NCBI RefSeq assembly: GCF_020497125.1
Contig: NC_059081.1
Coordinates: 57,432,768-57,496,767, forward strand
Direction of reading: 5' to 3'
DNA: 64,000 nucleotides
From: Mauremys mutica
Taxonomy: Eukaryota > Chordata > Testudines > Geoemydidae
Shown: piece by piece, positions 1 through 12,028 of the stretch
Position numbering within the stretch: the stretch's first letter is position 1
Layout of the letters: the number at the start of each line of letters is the position of its first letter
Made by a program: the position numbers and the translations under genes
Notes under the pieces: generated by a model
The model's input: only the letters and a program-made list of their open reading frames with translations
Database searches by the model: none
Told to the model about the DNA's origin: nothing

Positions 1-144
1 CGCAGCCTCTGCTTCCACATACTGGAATGGGACGCCTATGCACGCTGAGCGAGCCAGTCTCCCTGTCAGCCTTGACTGAACGAATCAAAAGCCACCTACG
101 GCTGCCTTACATACGCCTGGCCCTGGGAACGGGGAAGACATTAG
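1..144 (+). CDS. NIF3L1: NIF3L1 coding exon (antepenultimate, partial in window)
   Basis: Reading starts in frame 3 of the window. The exon reads through TGMGRLCTL and KSHLRLPYIRLALGTGKTL without a stop. It ends at the donor G|GTAAAC, leaving one base of a split Glu codon. The exon start lies upstream of base 1. Confidence 0.95.
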
Positions 145-3100
145 GTAAACAAGTCCACAAGTGTGTTTGATTTTTCCACTATAATTAGTGCCCCAGACAA
201 GAAGTGAGTGGGGGTGTGTGTGTGGAGTGGTTATTACTGGTCTCTCATGTAGGACTGATATGCTTCCTAGTACCAGCTGGGTCTAAAGAAGAACTGGGAA
301 CTGGTTTTAGTAATTATACTACATACATTCTAGAGCAGGGGTCGGCAACCTTTGGCATGGGGCCCATCAGGGTAATCCGCTAGCAGGCCGCAAGACATTT
401 TGTTTACATTGACCGTCCGCAGGCACGGCCCCACGCAGCTCCCAGTGGCTGCAGTTCGCCGTTCCTGGCCAGTGGGAGCTGCGGGAAGCGGCAGCCAGCA
501 CATCCCTGCTGCCTGCCACTTCCCGCAGCCACTGGGAGCTGCTGGGGGGGGGGGGGGGGCGTGCCTGCGGATGGTCAACATAAACAAAATGTCTCGCAGC
601 CCACCAGCGAATTATGCTAATGAGCTGCATGCCAAAAGATGCCAACCCTTTCTCTAGAAGACTCCTTTTCTAATATAGTCTGAATTTTAACAGTGAATTT
701 TGTGTTACTCTGGTTATCACTGTGAGGGAGAGAGCATACAAACAGCACGAGCTGTCTTTTTCCGTGAGTTATACAATAGCACCTCCTGTTATAGAGTCTT
801 TCCCAAGACTTTGGGGGACAAACACAGAAATGCCACCTTGCAGGTAATATTCTAGAATCTCTTACATGATGATTTGAGATTTAACTTCTACTTGAAATAG
901 TAAGAATACTGTATACTTGTGTAGCACCATACAAAATATATACATATTTCCTGGTGTTATTAATATTGATATTGGAAACCACCAAACACTAATTTAACCA
1001 TTATTTTAAAATAACATTATTTTATTAAATTCAAAGGCCAAATGATATTTATACAATTGCTTTAAAGATGCCTAAAAAGCCTAAATAATAAGCAATTTAC
1101 TACATCCAAATAGTAACAAAACATTAAGCATTTGATTAAGATGCTTACAAGCGGGCTAATCCCAGGGCTGTTTAGACCCATATTGGTTGTCTTCAGTGTG
1201 GTCAGGCAGATATTAGCAATGAACCCTTTAAGAATTTCCTTTTTTACCCTTTCACAAACAAATGACTTTGTCATCGCCAATTACTGACTTTAGCTAAAAG
1301 CCAGTTTGAGACAATTTACCCTCATTTTCAGTTTTAAATTAGGTAAAATTTACATCCTCCTTTTTTTCCCCAGGCCTTTCCATTTTTATTTTCTCTGACA
1401 CACTTTGCTTACCAGCAGAACAGTGGGAAGGTTTGGGCTTGTTTTGGTTTTTTTAAAGACAGGTTTGGTTTTGTTTTGTTACTGCAGCTCTTTATTTTAT
1501 TAGATACTTTTGGAACTATAGGTCCTTTCCACACTACAAGTAATGCTAATCATTTTCACAGCCTTCTTTTCCCTACTAGCCACAAACTATAAAGCAAATA
1601 TGTTATTTTTTAAACCAATCTTAAGCTAACTTTCATTTGTTTTATTTTATACTTATCCTATAATATCCATGTTTTGTGGGAGGAGAAATTGAGGTACAGA
1701 GAAAGGGACTTGCTCAAGGTCAAACAGCAAATCAGTAGCAGAACCTAGAATACAACTCAGGTCCTCTTGGTCATTACCTGTCCTAAACCCTAACTGCCTC
1801 CCTTCAATCAGGGTAATTTGTGAGACTGAATAATTGAGAAAGTTTGTTCTTAATTCTTAGTATTGTCCCTGAGAAAGGCAAGTGTTATTAAAAAACTACT
1901 GAGATTAGCATCTGTGTTCCTAAACCATGCTTAGTGTTTTAAAGCCCCTAGTTCAGTGTTCTGTAGACCAGTGGTTTTCAAAATTCTTTTCTGGCAACCC
2001 AGTAAAAGAAAATTGTTGATGCCCATGGCCTAGTGGAGCTGGGGATGAAGGGTTTGGGAGGAGCTCCAGCCTGGGGCAGAGGGTGTGGGTGCAGGAAGGG
2101 GCTCTGGGTTTGGAGGAGCTCAGGGCTGGGGTAGGGTATTGGGACACGGGCTTACCTCATGCGGCTCCTAGTCAACAGCACAGCAGGGATGCTGAGGCAG
2201 GCTTCCTGCCTCTCCTGGGACCACGCTGCACCCCAGAAGTGGCCATTAGCAGGTCCGGCTCTGCATGGCTCTTGCCCACAGGCACCGCCCCCTGAGCTCC
2301 CATTGGCTGGTTCCTGGCCAATGGGAGTGCAGAGCCGGTGCTCAAGGTGGGGGCAGTGCACAGAGTCCTGTAGCCCCCCACCTAGGAACTGGACCTGCTG
2401 CTGGCCTCTTCCGGGGTGCAGCATGGCATCAGAACAGGTAGGAACTAGCCTGCCTTAGCTGGGCAGCACCACCAATGGGACTTTTAACGGCCCAGTCGGC
2501 AGTGCTGACCAGAGCCACCGTGACCCAGTGTCTTACATACTGCGACCCAGTACTGGGTCGCAACCTGCACTTTGAAAACTGCTGGCGTAGACTGTAATCC
2601 TAGGACTCCTACTTAAGTCAGCAGAAGTTGGATGATTATTCATAAGGTGATACACAGGAGTGTTAAATTTTGAAAATTCTTATGTCACCCAACGTGTTTT
2701 GTTTTAATTGAACATGGTGTGTGTGATGGGGGAATAGATTAATTGTTCTTACCATATACATATGAGATCATTTTATTCATTACTAATAAGACACTTTAAC
2801 AGGTGAAAACTAAGCTGCAGTGGTCAACAACCAGCCACTGTGTAGCAATGTGCTGAAAACATTTTCTCTCTTCTCCACACATCAACTGGAGAAGGTTCCT
2901 GCTAGTGAGGAGGAGCTGTCCATCCATCACTAGTTTACAATGACCATGGGTTTTTGCTGCATTCCCAGAGAAGTTAGTGGCCCATATACCTCCTCCAAAC
3001 TAACATCCCCTCCCAGCACCCAACAAATTTCCATTGGATGTAAGACCAAGACATGGGTTAGCACTGCATTTATCTGTATTGAAGCTGGCATCAAGGCTGA

Positions 3101-5875
3101 GGGGTAGAAAGGGAGTTTAATTGTGGCATTTGCTGTCTTGCAGAAGCCAAAGTGAAAGTGGCTGCTGTGTGTGCTGGTTCTGGGAGCAGTGTCCTGCAGG
3201 GTGTGGAAGCCGACCTCTATCTCACTGGTATGAGACTTCTTGTTCCGTACTTATCTTTATAAAATGGTCACTAGAAAGAGCAATCTGATTGGTTGCTGAG
3301 GAATCCAGCTGTAAAGAAGAATGTGGTATAATTGCAAAAGGCAAGGAATCAGTTAGTTACTAAAAGAACAAATAAATCCTACAAGCAACTATGCAGGTCC
3401 ATTGCTAGACTGACCACCTGGTAACCCGATAAAAATGTCAAATGTAGGAGACTTTCTGTTCAAGATTGTAGCCCAGTGTCCATGTGGAATTTGTCAGTCA
3501 TCCCATTATAGTGCAGATGCTTGTATTAGATGTATATACATGCAAACAATTTAAGTCTAACAAAATTTTGGGCTACATCTTTCTAATCATTAAGAATAAA
3601 ATGAGATGGGCTTTTGAAATAACTAAGTTTAAGAAATAAATAGCAAAAACAAGGCTCCAGTCTTGCAATTGAAGGCACATAGGTGCACGCCTGCATGGAG
3701 CCCCGTTGACTTAAAAGGAGGTCCACGTGGTGCAGTTAATTGCAAAGTTCAGGGACTAAATCTAGGAAGAGACCTATAGTAAAAACAATCCTATGCTAAG
3801 ATTCTTAACATAGCATTTTTCTTTAGGAGATGGTTATAATCTAGATTGCAGTAGCTCCCAAAATGTGAGAAGATGATGGTCTACAACCCCAAAGAGCTTC
3901 CACCCTAAAAAGAAAAGTGAAGAGTGGGGGAAGTAGAGTGATCAGCGTGAGGCTAGGCATATGTTTCATTAGCTGGATGTTCATTTGTTGGTTTTGTGTA
4001 TTTGTTTAATTTTAAGTATCTAATTTAAAAATCATGTCTTTCTGCCACACTGGTTCCCAGCTTCAATTCCAACATCCTTAAAACCTGTTCTTCCTATATG
4101 TGAGCAGTTCACTCTGAGATACGTAGGTGACTCAGTGTATTGGTGTTGTGGAAGAAGTTAGGATTCTGTAGTCTGCCAGATGGATATGGAACCTCTCCTC
4201 TCTTCAGGTTACAACTAGATCTTCCTCCCATTAGATCCAGCTATTCAGTTTTAACTTGTAAACCTGGAAAGCCACCACCTTCTGGACTGTGTGTAGCTCC
4301 ACATTCCTAAGGCTGGGCAACTCACCTTCATTCTTCCCAACCTGGCTCTCCCAGCACAAAATCCAAACCAAAAGATGCACCTTGTAGAACATGTCACGTT
4401 GTTCTAACACAGTTTTCAGCTAAACATTTCAAAACATCTGCTAGTATTACATTACTGCCTAAAATGTGGTAGGTGCTGTGCAGATATACAGAAAGGCAAT
4501 TATATCACATAAGCAAGACAGCCTTTAACAGCTAGTGCTGTGTGAAAAGCAAACTGTCTGGTGTGTTTGCACAGCCACTGCACTTCCAGTAGCTAATATT
4601 GTTTTAAAAGGTACAGTGGGATACTTGCTGTCTGAAAGACGCTGTGTAAATTCAAGCTCTAACCTGTGGCGGTAGAAAAAGTTCCTCATTGGCTAAATCC
4701 TCAGGAGGTCTCTGGATAGTGTCTGGGAAAGATAATTTCAGCCATTGTATGACACAATCTAAAATACTGTGTATAATGCTAAAATGTAACTATGATTGTT
4801 GACAAAGAACTACATGGTAACGCAGACTCACTTGGAATAGTGTCATAGGGTAACTTCCCCCCAGCTAATAAGAGGCTGTGGCTCCAGAAGAGGGTTCTGG
4901 GTCAAGAGAGCCTTGCTGGACATAACCTTAGTCCATCAACTCCACTTCACTCAGCCCCTTCCTCCTCCAGCTAGAGATGCTGGGGGGAATTTGTACAAAA
5001 GTTCCAGCTGTAGGTTAAACAAACTAGACCCTGAAGGAGCACTGTTCAGTATACATAAGCCTCACTGGACTTACTGAAGTCCACTAGGGGAAACTGAGGT
5101 AGAGACACAATGGTGGTGCTGCCCCAGGCTGGCAGCTGTGTTTTAGGAGTGAGGGCCCTCCCTGTAGATGGATTACATAGCACACTGAAAGTTAGACTTA
5201 TTTTAAAAAATAGGTTTAAATTATTAGTGCTAAGCGCAGATGTGTTAGAAAACTACATCAGACTATTAGTGTACTATTGAGAATGTCAATTTAAAAATGT
5301 CTCCACTGAGTGGAAGTGAGAGAAAAATAGTAAGAGCAAAAATTCCTGCAGAGGTGGGGATTGTGGGGGGTAAATACTCTTCAATTTTATGTAATGGAGT
5401 GTTTGAGGTCATTTAAAATAAACAATTCTGTAAAGTTAACATTCATTAATTCTTTAAAAAGAGCACTCTTGTACAGTGGTGGAGTCTATCACAATCTGCA
5501 CCACATTTCTCCTTTTGAGGGAAATATATTTCCATAGGTCTGTATTCTAGAAAGTGGAATAACATAGCATTTTTGCAGCACTACTCTTCCACAAGAGCAG
5601 AGACTTTTAAAATACATTACTTATAATGAACTACAAAATGATGCAGGTCTAAATAGCTAATCTACATGGTATCTCTTCTCATTATGGCAGGAGAGATGTC
5701 CCACCATGAAGTACTGGATGCTGTTGCCAAAGGGATAAGTGTGATTCTATGTGAGCACAGTAACACTGAGCGAGGCTTTCTGTCAGAGTTGCGAGATATG
5801 CTGGCTACACACTTAGAGAATAAGATCACCATCATTGTGTCAGAGAGCGACAGAGACCCTCTTCAGATGGTATAG
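1..5875 (+). CDS. NIF3L1: NIF3L1, 3' part (last three coding exons; 5' end outside window)
   Basis: NIF3-like protein 1 belongs to the NIF3/DUF34 family of conserved, probably metal-binding proteins whose biochemical role is poorly defined. Coding exons in this window are 1-144 (starts before the window), 3144-3227 and 5691-5875, with TAG at 5873-5875. They give 136 residues after a partial first codon. Phases agree: exon 1 ends TTA-G, the next begins AA to make Glu, and the second ends ACT-G, joined to GA to make Gly. Readable landmarks in order are TGMGRLCTL, the glycine- and serine-rich CAGSGSSVLQGVEADLYL, then GEMSHHEVLDA and ILCEHSNTERGFL, ending DRDPLQMV. The HSNTE segment fits the C-terminal HxxxE metal ligand pair known in the family. 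All splice sites are GT-AG. The gene runs tail to tail with ORC2. I recognise the protein from memory of the human sequence and am confident. Confidence 0.96.
336..651. mobile_element. Non-autonomous hAT element (MITE)
   Basis: The left end reads CAGGGGTCGGCAACCTTT. The right end, read in reverse, is AAAGGGTTGGCATCTTTT, an imperfect terminal inverted repeat. The inner arms are long, GC-rich and mutually complementary. Flanks TTCTAGAG (328-335) and about CTCTAGAA (652-659) look like a decayed 8-bp target duplication. A G-run lies at 546-559. There is no transposase frame. Confidence 0.8.
1675..1802 (+). repeat. MIR-like SINE fragment
   Basis: The run GAGGTACAGAGAAAGGGACT, then TTGCTCAAGGTCAAACAGCA and a CTGCCTCCC tail, follows the conserved core-SINE pattern (accounting of 'acttgcccaaggtcac' type). 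The copy is truncated and diverged. Confidence 0.65.
1969..2584. mobile_element. hAT (Charlie-like) non-autonomous element, 616 bp
   Basis: Ends are CAGTGGTTTTCAAA and, in reverse, CAGCAGTTTTCAAA. The 8-bp flanks are CTGTAGAC and GCGTAGAC (7 shared in a row, allowing one end change). The inner part is GC-rich without a transposase frame. A related copy lies in inverted orientation at 18144-18919. Confidence 0.85.
3144..3227 (+). CDS. NIF3L1: NIF3L1 coding exon (84 nt)
   Basis: The acceptor is TGCTGTCTTGCAG and the donor is CTG|GTATGAG. The exon encodes the glycine-rich CAGSGSS strand and loop followed by GVEADLYLTG, one of the best conserved stretches of the family. It is 84 nt long and keeps phase 1 on both sides. 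Confidence 0.96.
3228..5690 (+). other. NIF3L1: NIF3L1 last intron, no recognisable feature
   Basis: This is a 2.46-kb GT-AG intron. I see no exon-like segment or clear transposon ends. The stretch 4840-5160 is richer in GC than its flanks and may be an old interspersed repeat, but no terminal motif supports that. Confidence 0.7.
5691..5875 (+). CDS. NIF3L1: NIF3L1 terminal coding exon
   Basis: The acceptor is TCATTATGGCAG. The exon encodes GEMSHHEVLDA, CEHSNTERGFLSELRDML and SESDRDPLQMV, then TAG. The HSNTE motif is the likely distal metal ligand site. Confidence 0.97.
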
Positions 5876-6765
5876 AAGAAAGCAAGGGTCACAGCATGGA
5901 GTCCAGAGTTTGTGTCCCACACAGACTTAATGCAAGTGCAAATTTGATTAAGATGCTCTGAACTGGTACAGTCCAGAATAACTGTACAATACATTCCCCA
6001 AAGTGTGGGAGAGGTAAAATATCTGTCAGGTAAAGAATGTTAATTTTGGGCTGACAAACTATTTCCTGAAGATTACTTCTTGCTGCACTCAGTAGGGATG
6101 GGATCATGAGACTGTAACTGAGTAATCCAGCAAGAATAATATAGGCTTGATGTCATCAATCTATGTAGCTTGGTTTCATAGACCCACCAGTACTAGAATA
6201 TGTCCCTAATCATCAGTACAAGTGACTTACATTTTAGGGGGTCCTATTAACATTTCATTAACTATTTACAGATCGTTGACTCTAAATACTGCTAATGCAC
6301 AGCAAAACTGTATAAAAATGTGGAACAAGATTTTGGCATTTGGTACTAATATGTAATCCTTGATGTTGCATTAAGGTTCTTCTATGCACAAGAATTGGGA
6401 AATTCCAACTTGTTTCCTTAACCTCATTGTATCAGTTTTAATTGGTCTCATCTTTAGAAAGCAGATTTCTTTACCTGTGCTACTAACACTGCAGGATTAC
6501 CTACATTGAAGTAATGTCTGTTTTTCACCATAAACGTTGAGCACTTACTTTATAGTTCAGTAAAGCTTTGAAAATGAAAGGAAACTGTTCAGGTTTCACA
6601 TGTTTGGACTTGTGGGCTACCATGTTTGGACTATAGACAAGCAGGAAGATATTGATATTCAAACTAAAAAAGTTTCCAAGACTTTAAATTAAAATGGACA
6701 CATCCTTGTTTAGTGCATGTAAGAGACTGAACTTAATAAAAATAATCCTCTCTCTCCTGTTGGAG
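5876..6765 (+). other. NIF3L1: Probable NIF3L1 3' UTR and polyadenylation region
   Basis: No coding sequence follows the TAG. The first canonical AATAAA on the plus strand that I find is at 6735-6740, so the 3' UTR would be about 870 nt. The cleavage site is a guess. No repeat is evident inside. Confidence 0.45.
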
Positions 6766-7307
6766 TTAAAGTTGTTTGAGAGAGTAAGGAATTGGATCAG
6801 GAAGCAGTCAGGGGAGCATAGGAGAAATATAGTGGTGTGTGTTTTGGAGGTGCGTAATGATTTATAGATCTTCAAGCCTGGATCAATAGATACCACCTGA
6901 GTAGAAGACTGTATTCCTACGCACTAAGAAATGGAGTGTTTGGAGGGTTTTTTTTTTTAATCAATACATGTAGGTTCTGGTTGCATGCTGGTTTGAGCCT
7001 TTACCAGGGAGTTGCTTCATGTTTTGAAGCTTATCTCAGCAACCATGAAGGCTAAACACCTTTAAAAAAAAAAAAAAAGACAATTGAGCTTTCTTGTGGA
7101 ATCCTCTGTCCAGTAGTATGGTTTTGAATTAAAACCACCCAGTATCATGACAGTAGGGAAGATGAAGAGTGAATGCCTCCAGCCAGCACTGAGCCTATCC
7201 TGCTGCCCTTTCTTTCTGTGGCAGGAAGCTGAGACTTATGCTCATTCCACTTCCCTGAAGATGGAAACAGTTCTGGTAAATACGGGTCACTTATTTTCAC
7301 ACTTTTA

Positions 7308-7583
7308 GGGTACATCTATACTACCCACCAGATTGATGTATCAGGGATCGATTTATCGCGTCTTGTCTGGATGTGATAAATAGCTCCGCTAATCGACTTC
7401 CGGACTCCATCTCTGCAGGAGGAGTAAGCGGAGTCGACAGGGGAGCCGTGGCAGTCGACTCACTGCCTTGAGGACAGCTAGGTAAGTCAAACTAAGATAC
7501 TTCAACTTCAGCTACACAAATAGCGTACCTTAGCTGAAGTTGCGTATCTTAGTTTGAACCCTCCTGCTAGTGTAGCCCAGGCC
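7308..7583. mobile_element. Palindromic MITE, copy 1 (GGGTA...CTACACT family)
   Basis: The element starts GGGTACATCTATACT and ends AGTGTAGCCCAGGCC. The right third (about 7497-7555) folds on itself: AAACTAAGATACTTCAACTT pairs with AAGTTGCGTATCTTAGTTT. The same body (GTCGATTT..., AGTCGAC..., paired GTCGACT blocks) recurs at 55590-55890 and 59967-60248. There is no coding capacity. Confidence 0.75.
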
Positions 7584-8419
7584 TTAAAAGCCACCTACCC
7601 AAGAATTCTCATACATAGGAATAGTGAAACGTGATTTTCTGAGCAGTGGAGTTGGAATCTAAACTCAGCTGCAGATCCCTCTAAGCCAGAATGATTTTAA
7701 TGTCCTCAGAAAATGGAGACTAGTGCTTAGTGCAGCAAAAAGATGGTCACTAGCACTAGACTTTACAAACTAGGCAGAGAGGGGTGATTGGAAACCATGA
7801 CCCTCTTCACAAGGCAGCAGAGGTGCCTACTGCACTTTCAGTGGAAATCCGAGACTAACCTTTCCCTGTGCAACGTGCCTGCTTTCACAACAATAGCTGC
7901 AGGTGTTCCACTTGTAATACAGCATCCCTCCCAGGGCCAGTGGTTTTACAGACCCAATCAGGACCTTCCTCATACATAGTTTGAATGTTGTCATACACAT
8001 TGCCTTTGTTTGAAGCTCTGAAGAAACTTCACTGACCCAGTCTATGTACAGTTCCCTTTAATGTTAATTTCCTCAAGCCTAGACCTTGCACAATCTAGTT
8101 CACTAGGCCCTGCCAGCCCACGGCGGTTAGAAGTCCATTCTTGGTATTAGGCCACTGTAGTGTGCCTGTGAGCAGTCTGAATCCATAGCCTTGAGCATAC
8201 ATGGTACGTGAGGGATTTAGCCAGGAATCTTCACTTAAAGAGAAGTGGAAGCATGTGGTTAAAGATTCTCTGCCATCTAACCAAAGTACTCATTTCATCA
8301 TTAGTAAAATGTTTTCTGAGGCTAAGCTAGAGTTTATTTTCTTCTGAACTTTCTTTAGGTAAATGAAACAATTATTGCCTTATGCAGTATTGCAGCAGGC
8401 TCAGCTTCGTCATATAGAC

Positions 8420-8728
8420 CAGGAGTCGGCAACCTTTCAGAAGTGATGTGCCGAGTCTTCATTTATCACTCTAATTTAAGGTTTCGCGTGCCAGTAATAC
8501 ATTTTAACATTTTTAGAAGGTCTCTTTCTAAAAGTCTATAATATACAACTAAACTATTGTTGGTATATAAAGTAAACAAGGTTTTAAAAATGTTTAAGAA
8601 GCTTCATTTTAAATTAAATTAAAATGCAGAGCCCCCTGGACCAGTGGGCAGGACCCAGTCAGTGAGTGCCACTGAAAAATCAGCTTGCGTTTCGCCTCTG
8701 GCACACGTGCCATAGGTTGCCTACCCCG
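8420..8728. mobile_element. Non-autonomous hAT element, 309 bp
   Basis: The left end is CAGGAGTCGGCAACCTTTC and the right end in reverse is CGGGGTAGGCAACCTATGG. Target duplications are ATATAGAC (8412-8419) and ATATGGAC (8729-8736), with one mismatch. The first 90 bp match the short element at 57416-57519 in reverse orientation. Confidence 0.87.
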
Positions 8729-9426
8729 ATATGGACGAACACAATTGACCATAACTGGAATATCAGCTATGATACTAATTACAACCAACACAGTAAATGC
8801 ATTATGATGTATCCGATAGTCAAATGTTTTATCACCATTATGAATGCAATTCACTAAGCAGGAAGGGGAATTAAGACAGAATGAAGGACCCACTCCTACT
8901 TTAATAAAGTCAATGGGTGCAGAATTGATCCCAAAAAACCTAGAAATGAATTCTGTATTGCAGTAGGCACTAATGGGCAGCCATTAAGTGTCAGGAAATT
9001 AATGCACAGCTTAGGCAGTCATTTAATTGTTTTGAGGCTCAAATTTAGACATACTGCAGGGATAATTTACCTGAGCCTACATGAGGCAAGAACAGAATCT
9101 CTCTTGCAGACCAACACCTGTCTGTTAGCAGAAATGCACATCATCCCAGGAAGCCATGCAGCTGGTCTGAAAAGGTTGCCTCACTCCTGACACCTCTGAT
9201 TCATTGACATAAAAAAATCTGAATCAATTAAAAGGTTAAGGGTATTACAGCACCACAGTGCTTAGTCCGAGTGAGTTTCAAATCTAGCAAAAAACAGCTG
9301 ATACTTAACTCCACTGAAAGCACATAGTTCCAACTCTATCTTTAATAATAAGGGGTGGAGTACAGCACTGAATTATGTCCCTCCAAAATAGAATTCAGTT
9401 CAGTTTTCAGTTCTATAGTAACCTGA

Positions 9427-10432
9427 GTATCAAGTGGTCTAAGCACTGGACTGAGTATGTGATGGGCACTAAAAAGAAGTCCCTCCCTCCCCTGCTTAGA
9501 TGGGAGTCACTACCAGGAGTTCTGAGTTCTAGCCTGTCATAAACAGATAGTTAAGGGTTAAGGTCTCTTTTACCTGTAAAGGGTTAACAAACTCAGTAAC
9601 CTGATGAACACCTGACCAGAGGACCAATCAAGGGACAGGATAATTTCAAATCTCTGTGGAGGGAAGTCTTTGTCTGTGTTCCTTGTTTGGGTCTTTGTTC
9701 TCTTTTTGGATCTAAGAGAGGCCAGACATATCTTCAAGTTCTCCAAGTTTTCCTGAAGTATTTCCTACTATCCAGTATAGTGAGTATTAGAAAGGCAGAC
9801 TAGTCTTATAATTAATTTCTGCATTTGCAATTGTGTGTTGCTGGAGAAATATCTTCATTTCTGTTTGCTGTTACTTTGATTATTCTGAGAAAGGCGGGGG
9901 GGGGGGGGCGGAAAGCCTCTCCAGGTTTATAAGCTAGACCCTGTAAATTTTTCATCCTGGTGTTACAGAGATCGTGTTCTTTCTTTCTTTTAATAAAATC
10001 TTTTCTTTTTAGAACTTGATTGATTTCTTCCCTTGTTTGGATTTTCAGGGGAGGGGGGAAAAAGTGAATCCCTCTTTGTTTTGATTCAAGGGGTTTGAAT
10101 CAAGGTATCTCTCCCAAGGACTAGGGGAGGGGGAAGAAGGTGGAGGGGGGGAAATGGATTATTTCCCTTTGTGTTAAGATCCAAGGAAGTTTGGGTCTGT
10201 GTCCCCAGGGAAAGGTTTGGGGGAACAGAGTGTGCGCTACAGACACTGAAACCTGGCTGGTGGCAGCGTACCAGATCTAAACTAGGATTTTAGTTTAGAG
10301 GAGTCCATGCAGGTCCCCATCTTGTGGACGCTAAGGTTCAAAGTGGGGAATAAACCTATGACATAGCCCCAGCTGATACTCCTTTGGAGACCTCAAGTAA
10401 GTCACAATCTCTGCCTCAGTTCCCCATTGTGA
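9427..10432 (+). repeat. MIR-like SINE split by a solo LTR
   Basis: The left half 9427-9534 carries the tRNA-like head AGTGGTCTAAGCACTGGACTG and ends GAGTTCTAGCC. The right half 10364-10432 resumes with CCTCAAGTAAGTCACAATCT and CTCAGTTCCCCATTG, the normal continuation of a MIR-like SINE. The solo LTR at 9535-10363 lies between them, so the SINE is older than the LTR. Confidence 0.7.
9535..10363 (+). mobile_element. Solo LTR of an endogenous retrovirus-like element
   Basis: The 829-bp element begins TGTCATAAAC and ends AACCTATGACA, and is flanked by a perfect 5-bp duplication TAGCC (9530-9534 and 10364-10368). An AATAAA lies near the middle in the sequence TTTTAATAAAATC. There is no internal region, primer site or open reading frame, so this is an LTR-LTR recombination remnant. 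A 5-bp duplication fits ERV class III or Gypsy-type integration. The orientation is taken from the AATAAA. Confidence 0.88.
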
Positions 10433-10624
10433 TGTTTGTAAGTGTTAAGTGTTAAGTATTAGTAGTAAAAGGGGATAGACTTCTCTTTGGATTTTCAGAA
10501 ACACAAGGTCCTGAGAAAATATGGATGAATTGAGATTTTAAATCCACTTCTTAAGGCAGCCATGCATTGTGTCAGCAGTAATGAAAATGGGGTTTCTGTC
10601 ATCTATACACCAGGAGATCTGTGA

Positions 10625-11941
10625 GAGAAACATGAATAAAAGTTTATTTAACATTCTGTCATTCAAAACAGTTATTTATAAGATGGATTGCCACAAGATT
10701 AGGCATTAAGTTCACGTGTCCCTGAAGTCTGACTGGCAGATAGTTTTATGTAGGTGATAGAACTGCAGAGCTTAAGGTGACCTGCAAAGGAAAAAAAACT
10801 ACATCTGTGCCTCTTTCTTTCTGATATATGGAGAAGGCATCAAAGTACTCTTAAACTCCCATATTAACCACATTTTTTCTTCTATATTAGAAATTCAGAT
10901 TGAGTCTCTGGTTTTCCTAGAAGGCACTATAGATACTGGAGAACTGGTAGACTAGACCAGATAAATCATGCAGGTGAAATGAGACTGGACGTTATTCTTA
11001 TGCAGACTGTTGGAACATAAAAAATAAATTTTAATGTAGTGCCTAAAAAATACCATGAAGAAAAGTGATCTTTGTTGAACTTATCTTCTATTCAGGATCT
11101 CCAAAAAGTTCTCCAGGAGAGCCAACTTGGACATCCCTGATTTAAAAAAAAAAAAAAAAACTTTATAGCCTTCTGTACATACATAAAGCAGGAAAAAGTC
11201 ACATTGTTTTTCCTTCCCTCCCATTACAGGTCACTTTAGAGCCCTTCCCAGTCACAATTTTCAATACAGATTCCCCCTTCTAAAAGGATTTGGATTTTAG
11301 GAAAGCTCCTCTATTCTACTGTTAACATTTCAGCAGAGAGGGAAGGTTTAATAAGTTACCCACAACATTCCAACCCCTTGTTTTTTATGTTCCACTTTTA
11401 TTCCACTCCACCCGACTTGACCACTCAAGGTAGATCACTTGGCATTCTAAAATTTCAGCAACTTCACACGCTAGGAGCCCACGCTAGGCTTGACCAATGT
11501 AGGGAGTACTGGAAAGCACTGAGCTGTGAAAAATTACAACTCTCGTACAAACTAAAGCTCTGAGCATGGAGTGATTGCATTCCTCAAGTGAACTGCTCCA
11601 GCCAAACCTTCCTCTGCAGAGGGGTAATGAACAGAAGGCACAATCTTACTGAAGAGTTAGTTTTCCTAGTCTGTAGAAGTCGCTGCATAGATACGAAGAA
11701 GGCATCACGTGAGCTGGAAGACTAAAAGAATACAAATCTAAACTCAAGAGTAAGATATGTCTTGCATATGGAATTCTTTACCCAGAACTACTCAAGTAAT
11801 TAGAACACCAAACTTGGAAAGTATCACATTTCATTAAGTGGTCCAGCAGCCCATGGTCAAAGGGACAGCAATTCGAGTTCAGACCCCTCTCCAGCATCCC
11901 TTGATAGCAGCTGGTGTAAATGGTTTGGGATTTGAGAAGAT
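10625..11941 (-). other. ORC2: ORC2 probable 3' UTR
   Basis: This region follows the ORC2 stop codon on the minus strand. Candidate AATAAA signals on that strand read as TTTATT at 11397-11402 and 10643-10648, giving UTRs of roughly 560 or 1320 nt. Which one is used cannot be told from sequence. There is an A/T run at 11143-11160 and no recognised repeat. Confidence 0.5.
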
Positions 11942-12028
11942 TCACATGTCTTCATCCTCTTTTTCTAAGAAATCAGTCAAGGTCCCGTTGTCTACAGGAA
12001 TTAATAAATACTCCACTCCATCCGTTCC
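11942..12028 (-). CDS. ORC2: ORC2 terminal coding exon
   Basis: The acceptor is CCGTTTTCAG. The exon encodes [20 protein letters not shown] followed by an acidic tail and Met, then TGA at 11944-11942. The C-terminus is like the human one, whose tail is also acidic. Confidence 0.96.
   Translation of the reverse strand, partial: GTDGVEYLLIPVDNGTLTDFLEKEDEDM

Larger units (their letters stand above)
145..3143 (+). other. NIF3L1: NIF3L1 intron with two hAT elements and a SINE
   Basis: This is a GT-AG intron. It holds hAT elements at 336-651 and 1969-2584 and a MIR-like fragment near 1675-1802, each listed separately. The remaining sequence is AT-rich and shows nothing I can name. Confidence 0.85.
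6766..10600. other. Intergenic spacer between the 3' ends of NIF3L1 and ORC2
   Basis: The two genes converge here. The spacer holds the palindromic MITE at 7308, the hAT at 8420, and the SINE/LTR nest at 9427-10432, listed separately. Homopolymer A runs occur at about 7063-7078. I see no gene in the remainder. Confidence 0.7.

Noticed and set aside
4840..5160. Possible LTR starting TGTCATAGGG
   Set aside because: No matching CA end, duplication or poly(A) arrangement could be found.
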